Notes: generated from the sequence alone by a model not told the origin. Positions 41,864-51,516 are shown, numbered from the stretch's first letter. The stretch is 64,000 nt of DNA from an uncultured Clostridia bacterium (GCA_946531445.1 CAMNAP010000003.1:1-64000), one strand, 5' to 3'. Made by a program: numbers and translations.

Positions 41864-42673
41864 CTATTCAATTGGAATTAAAGAGGGTTCTCTTTTTCTG
41901 AATACAGTAAATGAGTCAAAGCCGCATTCTTTAAGAATGTCATATCCCAAATCAATGTTCTCACACACTCTGTCATAAAAATGTGCGTCAGAGCCCACTG
42001 TAACATACTTACCGCCAAGCTCCTTAAAGCGCCTGATATACTTCTTATTCGGCATTGTGTCGCAGTGGTATTTGTTTATGCTTGAAACGTTCAGTTCAAG
42101 CGCCTTGTTATTTTTGATTATAGTTTCAAATATTGCGTCAGTTATTTCGTCAAACTGAGCCATATCAATATTCATTTTATACTTGCCGCAAATGTATCTG
42201 AGCGGATATGTGAGATGAGCTATACTGTCTGTTTTGTCCCACTCGGCAAGCTTAAGCACATCCTCAAAATATTTCATCAAAAGCTCGTCAACGGTTTCGT
42301 TGTCGTATTCAAGGAAATAGAAATCCTGCATATTCTCAAGGTTGTGCATAGCGCCGAGAACAAAGTCGTAATTCATTTCTTTTAGTATCTGTTCGGAAAG
42401 CTCTTTTCTGTAAATCCCCTGACCGAGCTCAATTCCCCGAAATACCTCAAGCTTATCCCTGAAAGCGCTTTTGACTCTCGTTGTGTGAACAAACTGATTT
42501 GTTACAAAGTGTCTTACGTTATAGCTTTTATCGTCTATGTCAAGGTGGTCTGTAATTGCAATGCCCTTTGCGCCTGCTCTTACAGCGCCCTCGCATATAA
42601 GCACGCACGAATGGTTACCGTCAAACGAGTTGTCCGAATGTGTGTGCATATCGTAAATATTACTGTACTTCAT
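41864..42673 (-). CDS. PHP-domain histidinol-phosphatase-like hydrolase
   Basis: A 269-residue PHP-fold metal hydrolase. The N-terminal YDMHTHSDNSFDGNHS carries the first metal histidines, GIAITDHLD follows near residue 40, and VTVGSDAHFYDRV near residue 230 completes the HisJ-like pattern. Histidinol-phosphate phosphatase is the usual annotation, but no other his gene is in the window, so another phosphoester is possible. ATG at 42673 follows GAGGG. Upstream gene of the Lrp-aminotransferase-ispE series. Confidence 0.82.
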   Translation of the reverse strand: MKYSNIYDMHTHSDNSFDGNHSCVLICEGAVRAGAKGIAITDHLDIDDKSYNVRHFVTNQFVHTTRVKSAFRDKLEVFRGIELGQGIYRKELSEQILKEMNYDFVLGAMHNLENMQDFYFLEYDNETVDELLMKYFEDVLKLAEWDKTDSIAHLTYPLRYICGKYKMNIDMAQFDEITDAIFETIIKNNKALELNVSSINKYHCDTMPNKKYIRRFKELGGKYVTVGSDAHFYDRVCENIDLGYDILKECGFDSFTVFRKREPSLIPIE

Positions 42674-42742
42674 ATATATCCCTCTCAGTTTAGTATATAA
42701 TATCACAGTACTGAAAAAAATTAAATATAATTTTTAAATTTG

Positions 42743-42771
42743 TTGAAAAATAAACAATTCTTTGTTATAAT
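42743..42771 (+). promoter_or_regulatory. Promoter of the ACT/UPF0210 operon
   Basis: TTGAAA, 17-nt spacer, perfect TATAAT, 40 nt before the ACT-protein start. Confidence 0.8.
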
Positions 42772-42811
42772 TCATTATATTATTTATAAATAATTACTTT
42801 GGAGGTTTAAT

Positions 42812-43081
42812 ATGAGAGCTGTTATAACAGTAGTCGGAAAAGATATGGTCGGAATTCTCGCTAAGGTTTCGGGAATCTGCGCTGAAAATAACGTAAATAT
42901 TCTTGAAGTTACACAGTCAATACTCCAGGATATGTTTTGTATGATTATGCTTGCGGATACGAGCGACAGTAGTGTGCCGTTTACAGAGCTTTCCGAAAAG
43001 CTTGAAAAGTTCGGCGAAAGCAATAACCTTGTGATTCATGCAATGCATGAGGATTTGTTTAATTCTATGCACAGAATATAG
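42812..43081 (+). CDS. ACT-domain protein (UPF0237)
   Basis: An 89-residue single ACT domain (RAVITVVGKDMVGILAKVSGICAENNVNILEVTQSI), the UPF0237 family related to the GcvR N terminus. ACT domains bind small ligands, often amino acids. GGAGG precedes the ATG. It is 12 nt before the UPF0210 gene; the two families are commonly found together, which suggests a shared but unknown role. Confidence 0.9.
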   Translation: MRAVITVVGKDMVGILAKVSGICAENNVNILEVTQSILQDMFCMIMLADTSDSSVPFTELSEKLEKFGESNNLVIHAMHEDLFNSMHRI

Positions 43082-43093
43082 GAGGATTACCCT

Positions 43094-44449
43094 TTGATTA
43101 ACACATACGATATTCTTGAAACGATAAGAATGATTCAGGACGAATGCCTTGACGTCAGAACAACAACTATGGGTATATCTCTTCTTGATTGCGGCGATTC
43201 TGACATTGACAAGTCCTGCAATAAGATATACGATAAAATCTGTACTAAAGCAGAAAAACTTGTTGAGGTTGGCGTAGGTATAGAAAAGGAATACGGAATT
43301 CCTATCATTAATAAGCGTGTAAGCGTTACGCCTGTTGCAATTATGCAAGGAATAAGCGGCGGAGATCCGATTAAGTATGCTCAGACGCTTGACAGAGCCG
43401 CTAAAACAATTGGCGTTAACTTTATAGGCGGCTACAGCGCGCTTGTACAAAAAGGTTTTGCTGCCGGTGATTTAGAGCTTATTAACTCAATCCCCGAAGC
43501 GCTGGCCACAACTGAGCGGCTTTGCTCGTCCGTTAATATTGGCTCAACAAAAGCGGGTATTAATATGGACGCTGTAAAGCTTATGGGACAGCAGATTAAA
43601 AAGAGCGCGGAGCTGACAGCCGATAATGAATGTATTGCGGCAGGAAAGCTTGTTGTTTTCTGTAACGCTCCTGAGGACAATCCGTTTATGGCAGGTGCAT
43701 TTCACGGCGTAAGCGAAGCCGACTGCGTAATTAACGTCGGCGTATCGGGTCCCGGTGTTGTCCGTTCGGCTGTATCAAAGTATCCTGATTATTCAATAAA
43801 CGAAATAGCAGAGCTTATTAAAAAGACTGCGTTTAAGGTAACAAGAATGGGACAGCTTGTCGGCAGACTTGCAAGCGAGCGACTCGGCGTTCCGTTCGGT
43901 ATAGTTGATTTATCCCTCGCTCCGACTCCCGCGGTTGGCGACTCTGTTGCACACATCCTTGAGGAAATCGGGCTTGAAAAATGTGGCGGCGCAGGAACAA
44001 CAGCCTGTCTTGCAATGCTCAATGACGCTGTTAAAAAAGGCGGCGTGATGGCTTCCTCAAGCGTTGGCGGTCTTTCGGGAGCGTTTATTCCCGTAAGTGA
44101 GGACGCAGGAATGATTGACGCAGCAAGAAGCGGAGCGCTCACCATTGAAAAACTTGAAGCTATGACGGCTGTATGCTCTGTAGGTCTTGATATGATTGTT
44201 GTGCCCGGCGACACTACCCCTGACGTAATAAGCGGTATAATTGCCGACGAAGCGGCTATTGGTATGGTTAACGGAAAAACAACTGCTGTTCGTATTATCC
44301 CTGCAATAGGCAAGGATGTAGGCGACGAGCTTGAATTCGGCGGATTGCTCGGTTCGGGACCCGTAATGAAGGTGAACACGAACTCGCCTGCCAAATTCAT
44401 TAACAGAGGCGGAAAAATTCCCGCACCGCTTCATTCTCTAAAAAACTAA
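43094..44449 (+). CDS. UPF0210 (DUF711) family protein
   Basis: A 451-residue UPF0210 protein, a family with a glycyl-radical-enzyme-like fold but no known activity. Recognisable segments are [43 protein letters not shown] and [17 protein letters not shown]. The start codon is TTG at 43094 with AGGAGG 8 nt upstream. Downstream partner of the ACT protein; a terminator follows. Confidence 0.9.
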   Translation: MINTYDILETIRMIQDECLDVRTTTMGISLLDCGDSDIDKSCNKIYDKICTKAEKLVEVGVGIEKEYGIPIINKRVSVTPVAIMQGISGGDPIKYAQTLDRAAKTIGVNFIGGYSALVQKGFAAGDLELINSIPEALATTERLCSSVNIGSTKAGINMDAVKLMGQQIKKSAELTADNECIAAGKLVVFCNAPEDNPFMAGAFHGVSEADCVINVGVSGPGVVRSAVSKYPDYSINEIAELIKKTAFKVTRMGQLVGRLASERLGVPFGIVDLSLAPTPAVGDSVAHILEEIGLEKCGGAGTTACLAMLNDAVKKGGVMASSSVGGLSGAFIPVSEDAGMIDAARSGALTIEKLEAMTAVCSVGLDMIVVPGDTTPDVISGIIADEAAIGMVNGKTTAVRIIPAIGKDVGDELEFGGLLGSGPVMKVNTNSPAKFINRGGKIPAPLHSLKN

Positions 44450-44458
44450 ACAAAACAA

Positions 44459-44490
44459 AAAAAGATTCGGTAGAATTACCGAATCTTTTT
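44459..44490. terminator. Bidirectional terminator
   Basis: A perfect 14-bp stem, AAAAAGATTCGGTA-GAAT-TACCGAATCTTTTT, between convergent genes. Confidence 0.92.
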
Positions 44491-44502
44491 CATTTCGTTA
44501 CG

Positions 44503-45177
44503 TTAGTAAAGATATCCGTCTTCGTGGAATGTAAGAGGAGTATACTTTCCGTCCTTGCTTAAATAACAGGACTGAAGTTTTGTGGATACTGCAAACGTTT
44601 TGCTTCCTGCTGTGAATACATAACAGTCAGCGTTATTAACGTTTGTGATTGAGTTTGTATAATTGATTGAGCCGCCTGACGGGTCAGCGCTGTAGCCTAA
44701 ATTCTTCCAGTTATCGTGAAGAACCTGCTTTAAATAAGCTTTTGCATCAGCTACGCTGTAGTCAGGTGTTGTTGTGATATCATGCGGATTCTCATATCTG
44801 TCATACTCAGCGGGTGTTCCATCGCCCTCTTCAGCAGAAGTTGTAGTCTCTGCGTTAGTATACGGCGGAGCAACATAGCTATAGAACATATAGCAGAAAT
44901 AGCCGAGATAAACAATTAAGAGAATTAAGATTATCATCTCAATAATCTTCTTAGCCTTGGACTCCTCGCCTGTAGCAGCGAAAGCTTCTTCCTGAGTAGG
45001 AATGTCAATCGGAACAAAAGGCTTGTTCTTCTTGTTAGCCTTCTTTTCAAGCTTGGAATTTTTCTTTTCAATTTTCTTTACCAGCTTTTCGTAAGCGGCT
45101 GCCTGGCTCTTTTCTGCCTTAGCTGCTTTCTTAGCTGCTTTTTCTTCTTTTTTAGCAAGTTTAGTTTCTTTACTCAA
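44503..45177 (-). CDS. Single-pass membrane protein with Lys/Ala/Glu-rich coiled-coil tail
   Basis: A 224-residue protein read from the TTG at 45177, which has AAGGAGGGG 7 nt upstream (the track start is 13 codons earlier and lacks this). Residues 1-60 are a charged, probably coiled-coil cytoplasmic stretch (KLAKKEEKAAKKAAKAEK). One membrane helix follows (IIEMIILILLIVYLGYFCYMFY, about 85-106), then an outside domain of about 115 residues ending YTPLTFHEDGYLY. No known domain was recognised. It has its own good promoter. Confidence 0.7.
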   Translation of the reverse strand: MSKETKLAKKEEKAAKKAAKAEKSQAAAYEKLVKKIEKKNSKLEKKANKKNKPFVPIDIPTQEEAFAATGEESKAKKIIEMIILILLIVYLGYFCYMFYSYVAPPYTNAETTTSAEEGDGTPAEYDRYENPHDITTTPDYSVADAKAYLKQVLHDNWKNLGYSADPSGGSINYTNSITNVNNADCYVFTAGSKTFAVSTKLQSCYLSKDGKYTPLTFHEDGYLY

Positions 45178-45206
45178 AGCAGTCCCCTCCTTATAAGTAC
45201 GAAATA

Positions 45207-45235
45207 AGTATACCATTAATATAAATAAATTTCAA
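45207..45235 (-). promoter_or_regulatory. Promoter of the coiled-coil membrane protein gene
   Basis: Minus strand: TTGAAA, 17-nt spacer, TATACT, about 30 nt before the TTG start. Confidence 0.75.
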
Positions 45236-45338
45236 TAACAAATTTATATGTTTTTGGTTATTTTTGTTAACAAATTGTAAACATTTACACTTCTTCGCTT
45301 CTATATATAGCCGGATTTACAATTTTTTATTTTACCTC

Positions 45339-45367
45339 TTGAAAATAAATCTGTTTTAGTTTACGAT
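45339..45367 (+). promoter_or_regulatory. Promoter of the mscS-like gene
   Basis: TTGAAA, 17-nt spacer, TACGAT, 28 nt before the start at 45395. Confidence 0.55.
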
Positions 45368-45394
45368 ATTTAAAACGTGTTTGTGAGGTGTACT

Positions 45395-46456
45395 ATGAAC
45401 GAGCTGATAAAAACACTCAAAGACTTTTATAAAGAAAACTCACATATGTTAAATGTAGCTTTCGGCGCGGTGATTTTTCTTGTTGTGCTATTAATAAGAA
45501 ATAAGCTTTCAAAGGCTGTTCTCGGCGTTATAGCACGTATTTCTTATAAAGACGAGGCTAAGCGCAATCCCTTTGTTGAAGCGCTTAAAAAGCCGCTTTC
45601 AATGCTTTTTGTTCTATGCGGACTCTTCGGTGCGTTAATGCTTAACGTTCAGTCTGCGGCGATTGTAAAGGGCTTTAAGATACTTACAATTCTCATTATC
45701 TGCTGGGGTATTACAAATTTCGTTTCAAATATGTTTTCCTCTTCCCTAAGCGAGAATAAGGACTCTGACGACAGAATTAATCTTACGGCTGTAAACTTTA
45801 TTTCAAAGCTGTTTAAAATTCTTATAATCGCTCTTGCCGTTATGATGGTGATTAGTGAGCTCGGCTATAACATAAACGGGCTAATTACGGGACTCGGAGT
45901 CGGCGGTCTTGCAATTTCACTTGCCGCGCAGGACGCTGTTTCAAACCTTATAAGCGGATTCATAATTGTTTTTGACAAGCCGTTCAAGGTAGGAGATTTT
46001 GTTCAGACGAAAGAAATTATGGGAACCGTTACAGAGGTTTCAATGCGTACAACAAAGATAAGAACGCTTGACGATTCCCTTGTTACCGTTCCCAATTCAA
46101 AGCTTACGCAGGACGCTATAGTAAATATCAGCAAAATTGAAAAACGCCTTATTGATACGGAAATCGGTCTTATTTATTCTACTGATAACGAGCTCATCAA
46201 TAAGTGCAAAAACGATATTGTTGAATATCTTAAGAATAATGAGCTGATAGTTCCCGCTCCGATAAGAGTTGAGGTAACAAAGCTTGACGATTTTTCAATA
46301 AATCTCGGTGTTTTCTGTTACACCATCAAAACTGATATTCACGAATTTTACGCTGTTTTGTCAGATGTAAATCTGAATATTAAGGATATAGTTGAAAGAA
46401 ACGGCGCTGAGTTCGCCTTCCCGACAAACAGCATTTACATAGAAAATCAGAAATAA
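45395..46456 (+). CDS. Small-conductance mechanosensitive channel, MscS family
   Basis: A 353-residue MscS-type channel. Three membrane helices occupy about 15-175; the pore helix is GLGVGGLAISLAAQDAVSNLISG, followed by IVFDKPFKVGDFVQ and the beta domain TTKIRTLDDSLVTVPNSKL, all family signatures. It opens on membrane tension and protects against hypo-osmotic shock. Start at 45395 follows GTGAGGTG; the track adds 6 residues. Single-gene unit. Confidence 0.93.
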   Translation: MNELIKTLKDFYKENSHMLNVAFGAVIFLVVLLIRNKLSKAVLGVIARISYKDEAKRNPFVEALKKPLSMLFVLCGLFGALMLNVQSAAIVKGFKILTILIICWGITNFVSNMFSSSLSENKDSDDRINLTAVNFISKLFKILIIALAVMMVISELGYNINGLITGLGVGGLAISLAAQDAVSNLISGFIIVFDKPFKVGDFVQTKEIMGTVTEVSMRTTKIRTLDDSLVTVPNSKLTQDAIVNISKIEKRLIDTEIGLIYSTDNELINKCKNDIVEYLKNNELIVPAPIRVEVTKLDDFSINLGVFCYTIKTDIHEFYAVLSDVNLNIKDIVERNGAEFAFPTNSIYIENQK

Positions 46457-46480
46457 ATAAAGCCCCGACGGGCTTTATTT
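46455..46480. terminator. Bidirectional terminator
   Basis: AAATAAAGCCC-CGAC-GGGCTTTATTT followed by TTTT, between mscS and the convergent surface-protein gene. Confidence 0.88.
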
Positions 46481-46482
46481 TT

Positions 46483-48213
46483 TTATACGTTTAAGTTGTA
46501 ATCCTGAATAAAGAGCGGAGCGCCGATGTATTCATCTGCGTATGTTCTGACATAAGCCTGAAGTCGTTTTGCTTCAAGGGCTGTTACAGACATAGCAAAA
46601 TCCGATGCGTCCTTCTGCTTGAATTTATCAGGCGCAAACTCCTTTGTTGAGCCGCCCTCTTTGTTGTAAAGCGGGATAAACAGCGTGTCAGTTTCATTTC
46701 TTGCGTAGCTGTTAACACCGAAAATTTTTGCATAAATGCAGAGCGCCAAGAGATAACCGCCTCTTCCTGACGGATGGTGGTCGCTGTCCATAAGCGTCAG
46801 CTCTGCACGCCATTTACTCTTTTCGCTTGCGTTGAAATATGTATTGTACTGATTGTAATAAGCAACAGAGTTAATAATTGAGCAGTTGCAGGCTGTAACT
46901 GCCTTCATATGCTCGTTGTAGCGCTTGTTTGAAATAGTTGTTGAATAGTACATTCCGTGTATCAAAAAGCGCTTGCTGTTAGGTATAGAGCCTTTTACCA
47001 TATTGAAGAATTTAATGTCCCCCGCAGAAAGCTTTGTAGAATCGTCCTCGTTATTCTGACATATTATGTAGTCCCACTTGCCTGCTCTGTTAAGAGAGCC
47101 GAAGTCAATTTTCATAATGTCCTTAAGATAAGTGTTTGAGCCGCTTGCAATCTGTTTTCCGTCTTTCCACGCAACGTAGCTGAGCTGCTGTTCCATAAGC
47201 TGAGGAATTGAGCGGTCTCCCTTTGTGGCTCTTACAACTAAAGCGGATTTATTTGTTTTGGCAATAAGCTGGCTGAGCATCTGCGGATAGCCGTTATAGT
47301 ATGTGTATGAATTGCCTACCATAAGAATTTTAAGCGGATGAGCAACCGTCGGGTCTGCAATTACGCCTTTAATGAAATAATACTTATATCCGCCTATTTT
47401 TTTGTAGCCGTTAATTTTTTTGTTTACGCGTCCGTTTTTATAGTAAGCCCTTCCGTGCAGTCCGTTTGCAAGCTTGCCTGCGTAAACGTAATACTGCTTT
47501 TTCTTATATTTGATAAAGCCCGAGAATTCCCTGTATCTTACGCCGTTTTTATAATAGATTTTTTTGTAAAGTCCGTTGTAAAGCTTACCCTTTTTTATAT
47601 AGTACTTAACGCCCTTTATTTTGAAAATCCCTGTTTTCTTTTTGTCTACTCTGCCGTTAGCATAGTACCTGTTTTTTACTATTCCGTTTGCAATTTTGCC
47701 TTGATAAAAGTAATACTTCTTACCCTTTATTTTAAACTTACCTGTTTTTGTTTTATCACGAAGTCCTCTTGTATAATAACGCTTGTTTGCTATACCTGTA
47801 AACAGCTTACCCTTTTTGAAGTAATATTTAATTCCGCCGACTTTCACCTTACCGTTTGCCTTTGTGTTAACACGTCCGTTTTTGTAGAGCTTATTTGCGT
47901 GAAGTCCGCTGAAAGTAAAAGAGTTTTCAATATAATAAGTCTTTTTGTTTTTAGCTTTTACATAGCCGTATGTATTTCCGTTTATAAGAGTAAGATAACC
48001 GTTTTCAATAGTGTAAACATTTCCTTTGCGCGTAAGTGTAAGAGTTCCCGACCTCTTGTTGTTTGAGAGGCGGTATTCAATTCTTTTTCCGTCCTTTGAC
48101 GGCTGAAAATAACCCGATTTAGCCTGAACTGCAAAAGGGATTGAAAGAATAATTATAAACGCGATTATGCTGACAGCTCTTTTAATTCTTTCTGTCGTTC
48201 TTTTCGTTATCAT
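46483..48213 (-). CDS. Secreted SGNH esterase with cell-surface repeats (paralogue 1)
   Basis: A 576-residue secreted protein. After a signal peptide (VSIIAFIIILSIPFAVQAKS), residues about 40-290 hold roughly seven repeats of the type GxLxxGxxxxxYYxNGRVxxKxxGxxKIxGxKYYF, similar to aromatic cell-wall or glucan-binding repeats. The C-terminal 280 residues are an SGNH-like hydrolase: ILMVGNSYTYYNG holds the probable Ser nucleophile, CQNNEDD the Asn block, and DSDHHPSGRGGYLLA the Asp-His pair. Probable role: de-esterification of a surface or dietary polysaccharide. AAGGAGG precedes the ATG, which overlaps the upstream paralogue by 32 nt. Confidence 0.8.
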   Translation of the reverse strand: MITKRTTERIKRAVSIIAFIIILSIPFAVQAKSGYFQPSKDGKRIEYRLSNNKRSGTLTLTRKGNVYTIENGYLTLINGNTYGYVKAKNKKTYYIENSFTFSGLHANKLYKNGRVNTKANGKVKVGGIKYYFKKGKLFTGIANKRYYTRGLRDKTKTGKFKIKGKKYYFYQGKIANGIVKNRYYANGRVDKKKTGIFKIKGVKYYIKKGKLYNGLYKKIYYKNGVRYREFSGFIKYKKKQYYVYAGKLANGLHGRAYYKNGRVNKKINGYKKIGGYKYYFIKGVIADPTVAHPLKILMVGNSYTYYNGYPQMLSQLIAKTNKSALVVRATKGDRSIPQLMEQQLSYVAWKDGKQIASGSNTYLKDIMKIDFGSLNRAGKWDYIICQNNEDDSTKLSAGDIKFFNMVKGSIPNSKRFLIHGMYYSTTISNKRYNEHMKAVTACNCSIINSVAYYNQYNTYFNASEKSKWRAELTLMDSDHHPSGRGGYLLALCIYAKIFGVNSYARNETDTLFIPLYNKEGGSTKEFAPDKFKQKDASDFAMSVTALEAKRLQAYVRTYADEYIGAPLFIQDYNLNV

Positions 48214-49897
48214 TACTTTCCTCCTTGATTAGCGGTTGGCCTAAATAATTATCTGCATATTTACTGACATATTGCTGAAGGCTCTGCGCCTCGCTTTTGG
48301 TAATTCTCATTGCGTAGTCTGTAGTGTGCTTTTTACGTTTGAATTTGTTAGGAGCAAATTCATCGCTGAATTTTGAGTCTGAGTTATAAACAGGAATATA
48401 TGTGTTTTTGCCTCCGCCGTAAAGCATATCCTTTCCGTAGAGCTTAGTGTAAATGCAAAGCGCCATTAGGTAAGCTCCCTTGCTTGAGGGGTGTCGCGGT
48501 GAATCGCTGACAGTTAAATCCTTTTGCCAGTTTCGTGAGAAATATGAGTTATAAGACGAGTAGTATGACAGCGTGTCAATAACCGTTGCACCTGTCGTTT
48601 CGGCAACCTCATTAATTATTTTATGACGGCTGCGCGAAAGGCTTGAGCCGTAATAAACAGAGTTAAAAAGGATTTTTTCCTTTGAATTGACGGACTTCAT
48701 ATATTCGTTAAAAAACGCTATATCGCCGTCGTCAGTCTTTGAGAGTGTGTCGTTATTCTGAACAACAATAAAATCCCATCTTCCGGCTCTGTCAAGCTGC
48801 GCAAAATCAGTTGCGGCAACCTCGCTGAGCTTTTTGTCACCTGCGGCAATTTGCTTTCCGTCAAACCACGCAGCATAGGCAGGCGTTTTCGTCATAAGTG
48901 AGCGTAGCGAATAGCCGCCCTTTGTAACTCTTACAACAACTGCTGACTTCCCTGTTGCTTTTATAAACTTACAAAGCATCTGTCCCATGCCGTTGTAGTA
49001 TGTATAAGAATTTCCAACAAGAAGAATTTTTACGGGTTCGCTGTCCGGTGCGGTAATGACTTTTCCTTTTTCAAAATAGTATTCTGTTTCGTCAATTATA
49101 TAGTAGCCGTTATATTTTTTATCGGGACGTCCGTTTTTGTACATTACGTTGTCCTTGAAACCACTGTAAACAACGCCCTTTTCAACGTAATAGGTTTTGT
49201 CACTTGATTTAACTTTTCCCGTAGTTTCAGATGAAAACAGTCCGTTTAAGTAGTATTTCTTTTTAAATATACCCGTAAAGAGCTTTCCTTTTGTAAAGAG
49301 ATACTCGGTGCCGTCAACTGTTACAAAGCCGTCCTTTGACGTGTCAAGCTCACCGTCGGTAAGGTATTCATTGCCTGAAAGGCCGCTGAAAAGTTCGCCG
49401 TTTTCGAAGTAGTACTCCTTGCCGTCAATAATTACTCTTCCGTTTATGGAAGTGTCTTTTACACCGTTTGTATAATAGACCTTTTCATAAATGCCTGTAA
49501 AAAGCTTACCGCCTGAAAAGCAGAGGCTTTTGCCGTCTGTATTTTTAAGACCATAGGCCTTGTAATCAATTCTTCCGTGTGCGTAAAGATAGCTGTCTTT
49601 AAGACCGCTGAACGTCTTTCCGTCTTTTACAAGATACTTCTTATTTTTTACTTTAAGTGTAAACTCGCTTTTATCTTGCTTTTTGATTACGTGTCCTTTT
49701 TCAATTTTGTAACTCGTCTTATCTTTAAAGATGTCGGCGGAGCCTGCTTTAACAATATCAAAATAGTAGTATTCAACGTAATTTTTATCTGCACTTATTC
49801 TGAAGGTGCCGTTTCTTACCGCAAAAAAGCAAAGGCACGTAAAAGCTGCCGTAAATATGCAAATACTAATAAGCAGCGCCTTGTATGCTTTTTTCAA
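48182..49897 (-). CDS. Secreted SGNH esterase with cell-surface repeats (paralogue 2)
   Basis: A 571-residue paralogue of the downstream gene. The start is a TTG with GAGGTGAG upstream. An N-terminal helix (ALLISICIFTAAFTCLCFFAV) is a signal or anchor. Repeats such as GKLFTGIYEKVYYTNGVKDTSINGRVIIDGKEYYF fill residues about 40-285. The hydrolase part keeps ILLVGNSYTYYNGMGQML, VQNND and SDSPRHPSSKGAYLMALCIY, so the Ser, Asn, Asp and His set is complete. Sequence is well diverged from paralogue 1, so this is an old duplication with possibly different substrates. Middle gene of a three-gene operon. Confidence 0.8.
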   Translation of the reverse strand: MKKAYKALLISICIFTAAFTCLCFFAVRNGTFRISADKNYVEYYYFDIVKAGSADIFKDKTSYKIEKGHVIKKQDKSEFTLKVKNKKYLVKDGKTFSGLKDSYLYAHGRIDYKAYGLKNTDGKSLCFSGGKLFTGIYEKVYYTNGVKDTSINGRVIIDGKEYYFENGELFSGLSGNEYLTDGELDTSKDGFVTVDGTEYLFTKGKLFTGIFKKKYYLNGLFSSETTGKVKSSDKTYYVEKGVVYSGFKDNVMYKNGRPDKKYNGYYIIDETEYYFEKGKVITAPDSEPVKILLVGNSYTYYNGMGQMLCKFIKATGKSAVVVRVTKGGYSLRSLMTKTPAYAAWFDGKQIAAGDKKLSEVAATDFAQLDRAGRWDFIVVQNNDTLSKTDDGDIAFFNEYMKSVNSKEKILFNSVYYGSSLSRSRHKIINEVAETTGATVIDTLSYYSSYNSYFSRNWQKDLTVSDSPRHPSSKGAYLMALCIYTKLYGKDMLYGGGKNTYIPVYNSDSKFSDEFAPNKFKRKKHTTDYAMRITKSEAQSLQQYVSKYADNYLGQPLIKEESNDNEKNDRKN

Positions 49898-49917
49898 GTT
49901 AACTCACCTCGGTCGAT

Positions 49918-51399
49918 TTATTTTGATGATTTTCTCAGCGCAATGTTTTCAGTCGGCGTGAACAGATAGTAATACTCACCCTTTGAGCCTTTTTTCATAG
50001 TGGTAAAGGTGCAGGTAACCTCATTTGTCTTTTTGTCATACTTGAAGTATTTTCTTCTGTTAACGCCCTTACATCTGCTGTAGTATTTTTTAGGAGTCAT
50101 ATACGGGTCAAGAACTATAACTCGCCCTGATTTTGTGATTCCGGCGGCAACAACATAGTGACCGCCATATGCGAAGTATCCGTTATCGCCGACATTACAT
50201 ATTGCCATGTAGCCTTTTTTTAGGTGTGCCTTAAGCTTCTTGATTGACTTTGTTTTCTTATATTTGAAGCCGTAGGTTTTCTTCATAAGCTTTGCGGTTT
50301 TTCTAATATCAGTACCGCCTCTTACTCTGCAGCCGTTCTTTTCCATAAGCTGCTTCCATTCAACAAGCTCAGGATTATTGCTTGTTGTATTTTTGATTAT
50401 CATAAGGCTTGTACAAACCCCGCAACCACCTGATGCAATTGTCGCTTTCGGCTTTTCGGATGAAGGATATGGAATGCTCTCGTTTTCCTTAGTGTTTTGC
50501 TGAATGTATACGAGAGGTGCGTTTGTTATTATTCCTTTTGAATCAGCAATATAGAGGTATTTCTTAATTTTAAATGTTTCGTTTTTTACAAGCTTGAAGT
50601 TACTCTTTGAATAATATCTGTCTTTACCGCTGACTGTGATTTTACCGCTTTGTGCAACACCTTTTATAAAGTAATAGCCGTCGCTGTTAATGTTTGCCAT
50701 ACCCGTAACAGCGCTGAAAACGCCGTTTTTATAGTAAACGGGCTTGCCTGCATTTTTGCCGTAAAGCTCCGTTACAACCGAGCTTGTAAGCTTACCATTT
50801 TCAAAATAGTAAACGTCGTTACCTACTTTTGTAATACCGTTTTTGCTTACGTCAATCTTGCCGTCAATGTAGTAATATGAATTTATTATACCGTTTGCAA
50901 GTCTGCCGTTTTTAATGAAGTAGTTATCGCCGTTGTAGCTTACAGTTCCGTCAAACTGAGAATCAAAAATGCCTCTGTCAAAATATGTTTTGAATACGAT
51001 TCCGCTAAAGAGCTTGCCGTCTTTGAAGCAGAGCTCACGTGAGTTGAGCTCAATTAAAGCGGTGAGGTTCGGTTCAATAACACGTTCCTTTAAAAAAACG
51101 TATTCCTCACTCGTAAATGCTCTTGAGGAGTCTACGTAGTAGCTGTCTCCCTCAATTTCAATAATCCCCTGTTCGCTGCCGTCAATTATTGAGAGCGCAC
51201 CGTCTTTAACTGTGTAGGTGTGGCTGTCGTCTGCTATATTTATGTTCTCTTCAATGTTTCCTTGAGCGTTAACGTAAACAATAACACGATTTTCTTCGTC
51301 ATATCTGAAATGCCCTGTTTCGCTTTGTGAAGCAGAAACAGAAAGCGGAATAACTAATACAGAAATTATTGCAAGTATAAATGATATAAGCTTTTTCAT
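49918..51399 (-). CDS. Secreted C39-like cysteine peptidase with cell-surface repeats
   Basis: A 493-residue secreted protein. Signal peptide ISFILAIISVLVIPLSVSAS; aromatic surface repeats (GKLFSGIVFKTYFDRGIFDSQFDGTVSYNGDNYF and others) to about residue 300; then a papain-like C39-type domain with the Cys in SGGCGVCTSLMII near 330, the His in GGHYVVAAGI near 420 and the Asp in VIVLDPYMTPKKYY. All catalytic positions are present. First gene of the operon with the two SGNH paralogues and driven by a good promoter. Possible role: peptide or cell-wall crosslink cleavage at the surface. Confidence 0.8.
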   Translation of the reverse strand: MKKLISFILAIISVLVIPLSVSASQSETGHFRYDEENRVIVYVNAQGNIEENINIADDSHTYTVKDGALSIIDGSEQGIIEIEGDSYYVDSSRAFTSEEYVFLKERVIEPNLTALIELNSRELCFKDGKLFSGIVFKTYFDRGIFDSQFDGTVSYNGDNYFIKNGRLANGIINSYYYIDGKIDVSKNGITKVGNDVYYFENGKLTSSVVTELYGKNAGKPVYYKNGVFSAVTGMANINSDGYYFIKGVAQSGKITVSGKDRYYSKSNFKLVKNETFKIKKYLYIADSKGIITNAPLVYIQQNTKENESIPYPSSEKPKATIASGGCGVCTSLMIIKNTTSNNPELVEWKQLMEKNGCRVRGGTDIRKTAKLMKKTYGFKYKKTKSIKKLKAHLKKGYMAICNVGDNGYFAYGGHYVVAAGITKSGRVIVLDPYMTPKKYYSRCKGVNRRKYFKYDKKTNEVTCTFTTMKKGSKGEYYYLFTPTENIALRKSSK

Positions 51400-51428
51400 A
51401 TTTTCCTCTCAATAAACATAATATATTT

Positions 51429-51457
51429 ATTTTACTACAAACAATAATACATTTCAA
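51429..51457 (-). promoter_or_regulatory. Promoter of the surface-repeat protein operon
   Basis: Minus strand: TTGAAA, 17-nt spacer, TAAAAT, about 30 nt before the start of the C39-like gene. Confidence 0.75.
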
Positions 51458-51516
51458 TAGAAAAGTAACAATAATTGTAATATTTTTAAATATTTTGTAA
51501 CCATATAGATAAATAG

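Noticed and set aside
43789-44400. 203-aa antisense ORF within the UPF0210 gene
   Set aside because: Shadow of a well-recognised gene, without ribosome binding site or family.
47338-48066. 242-aa plus-strand ORF
   Set aside because: It is antisense to the repeat region of the SGNH gene; its hydrophobic, Phe/Val-rich content is what the reverse of Lys/Tyr repeats gives.
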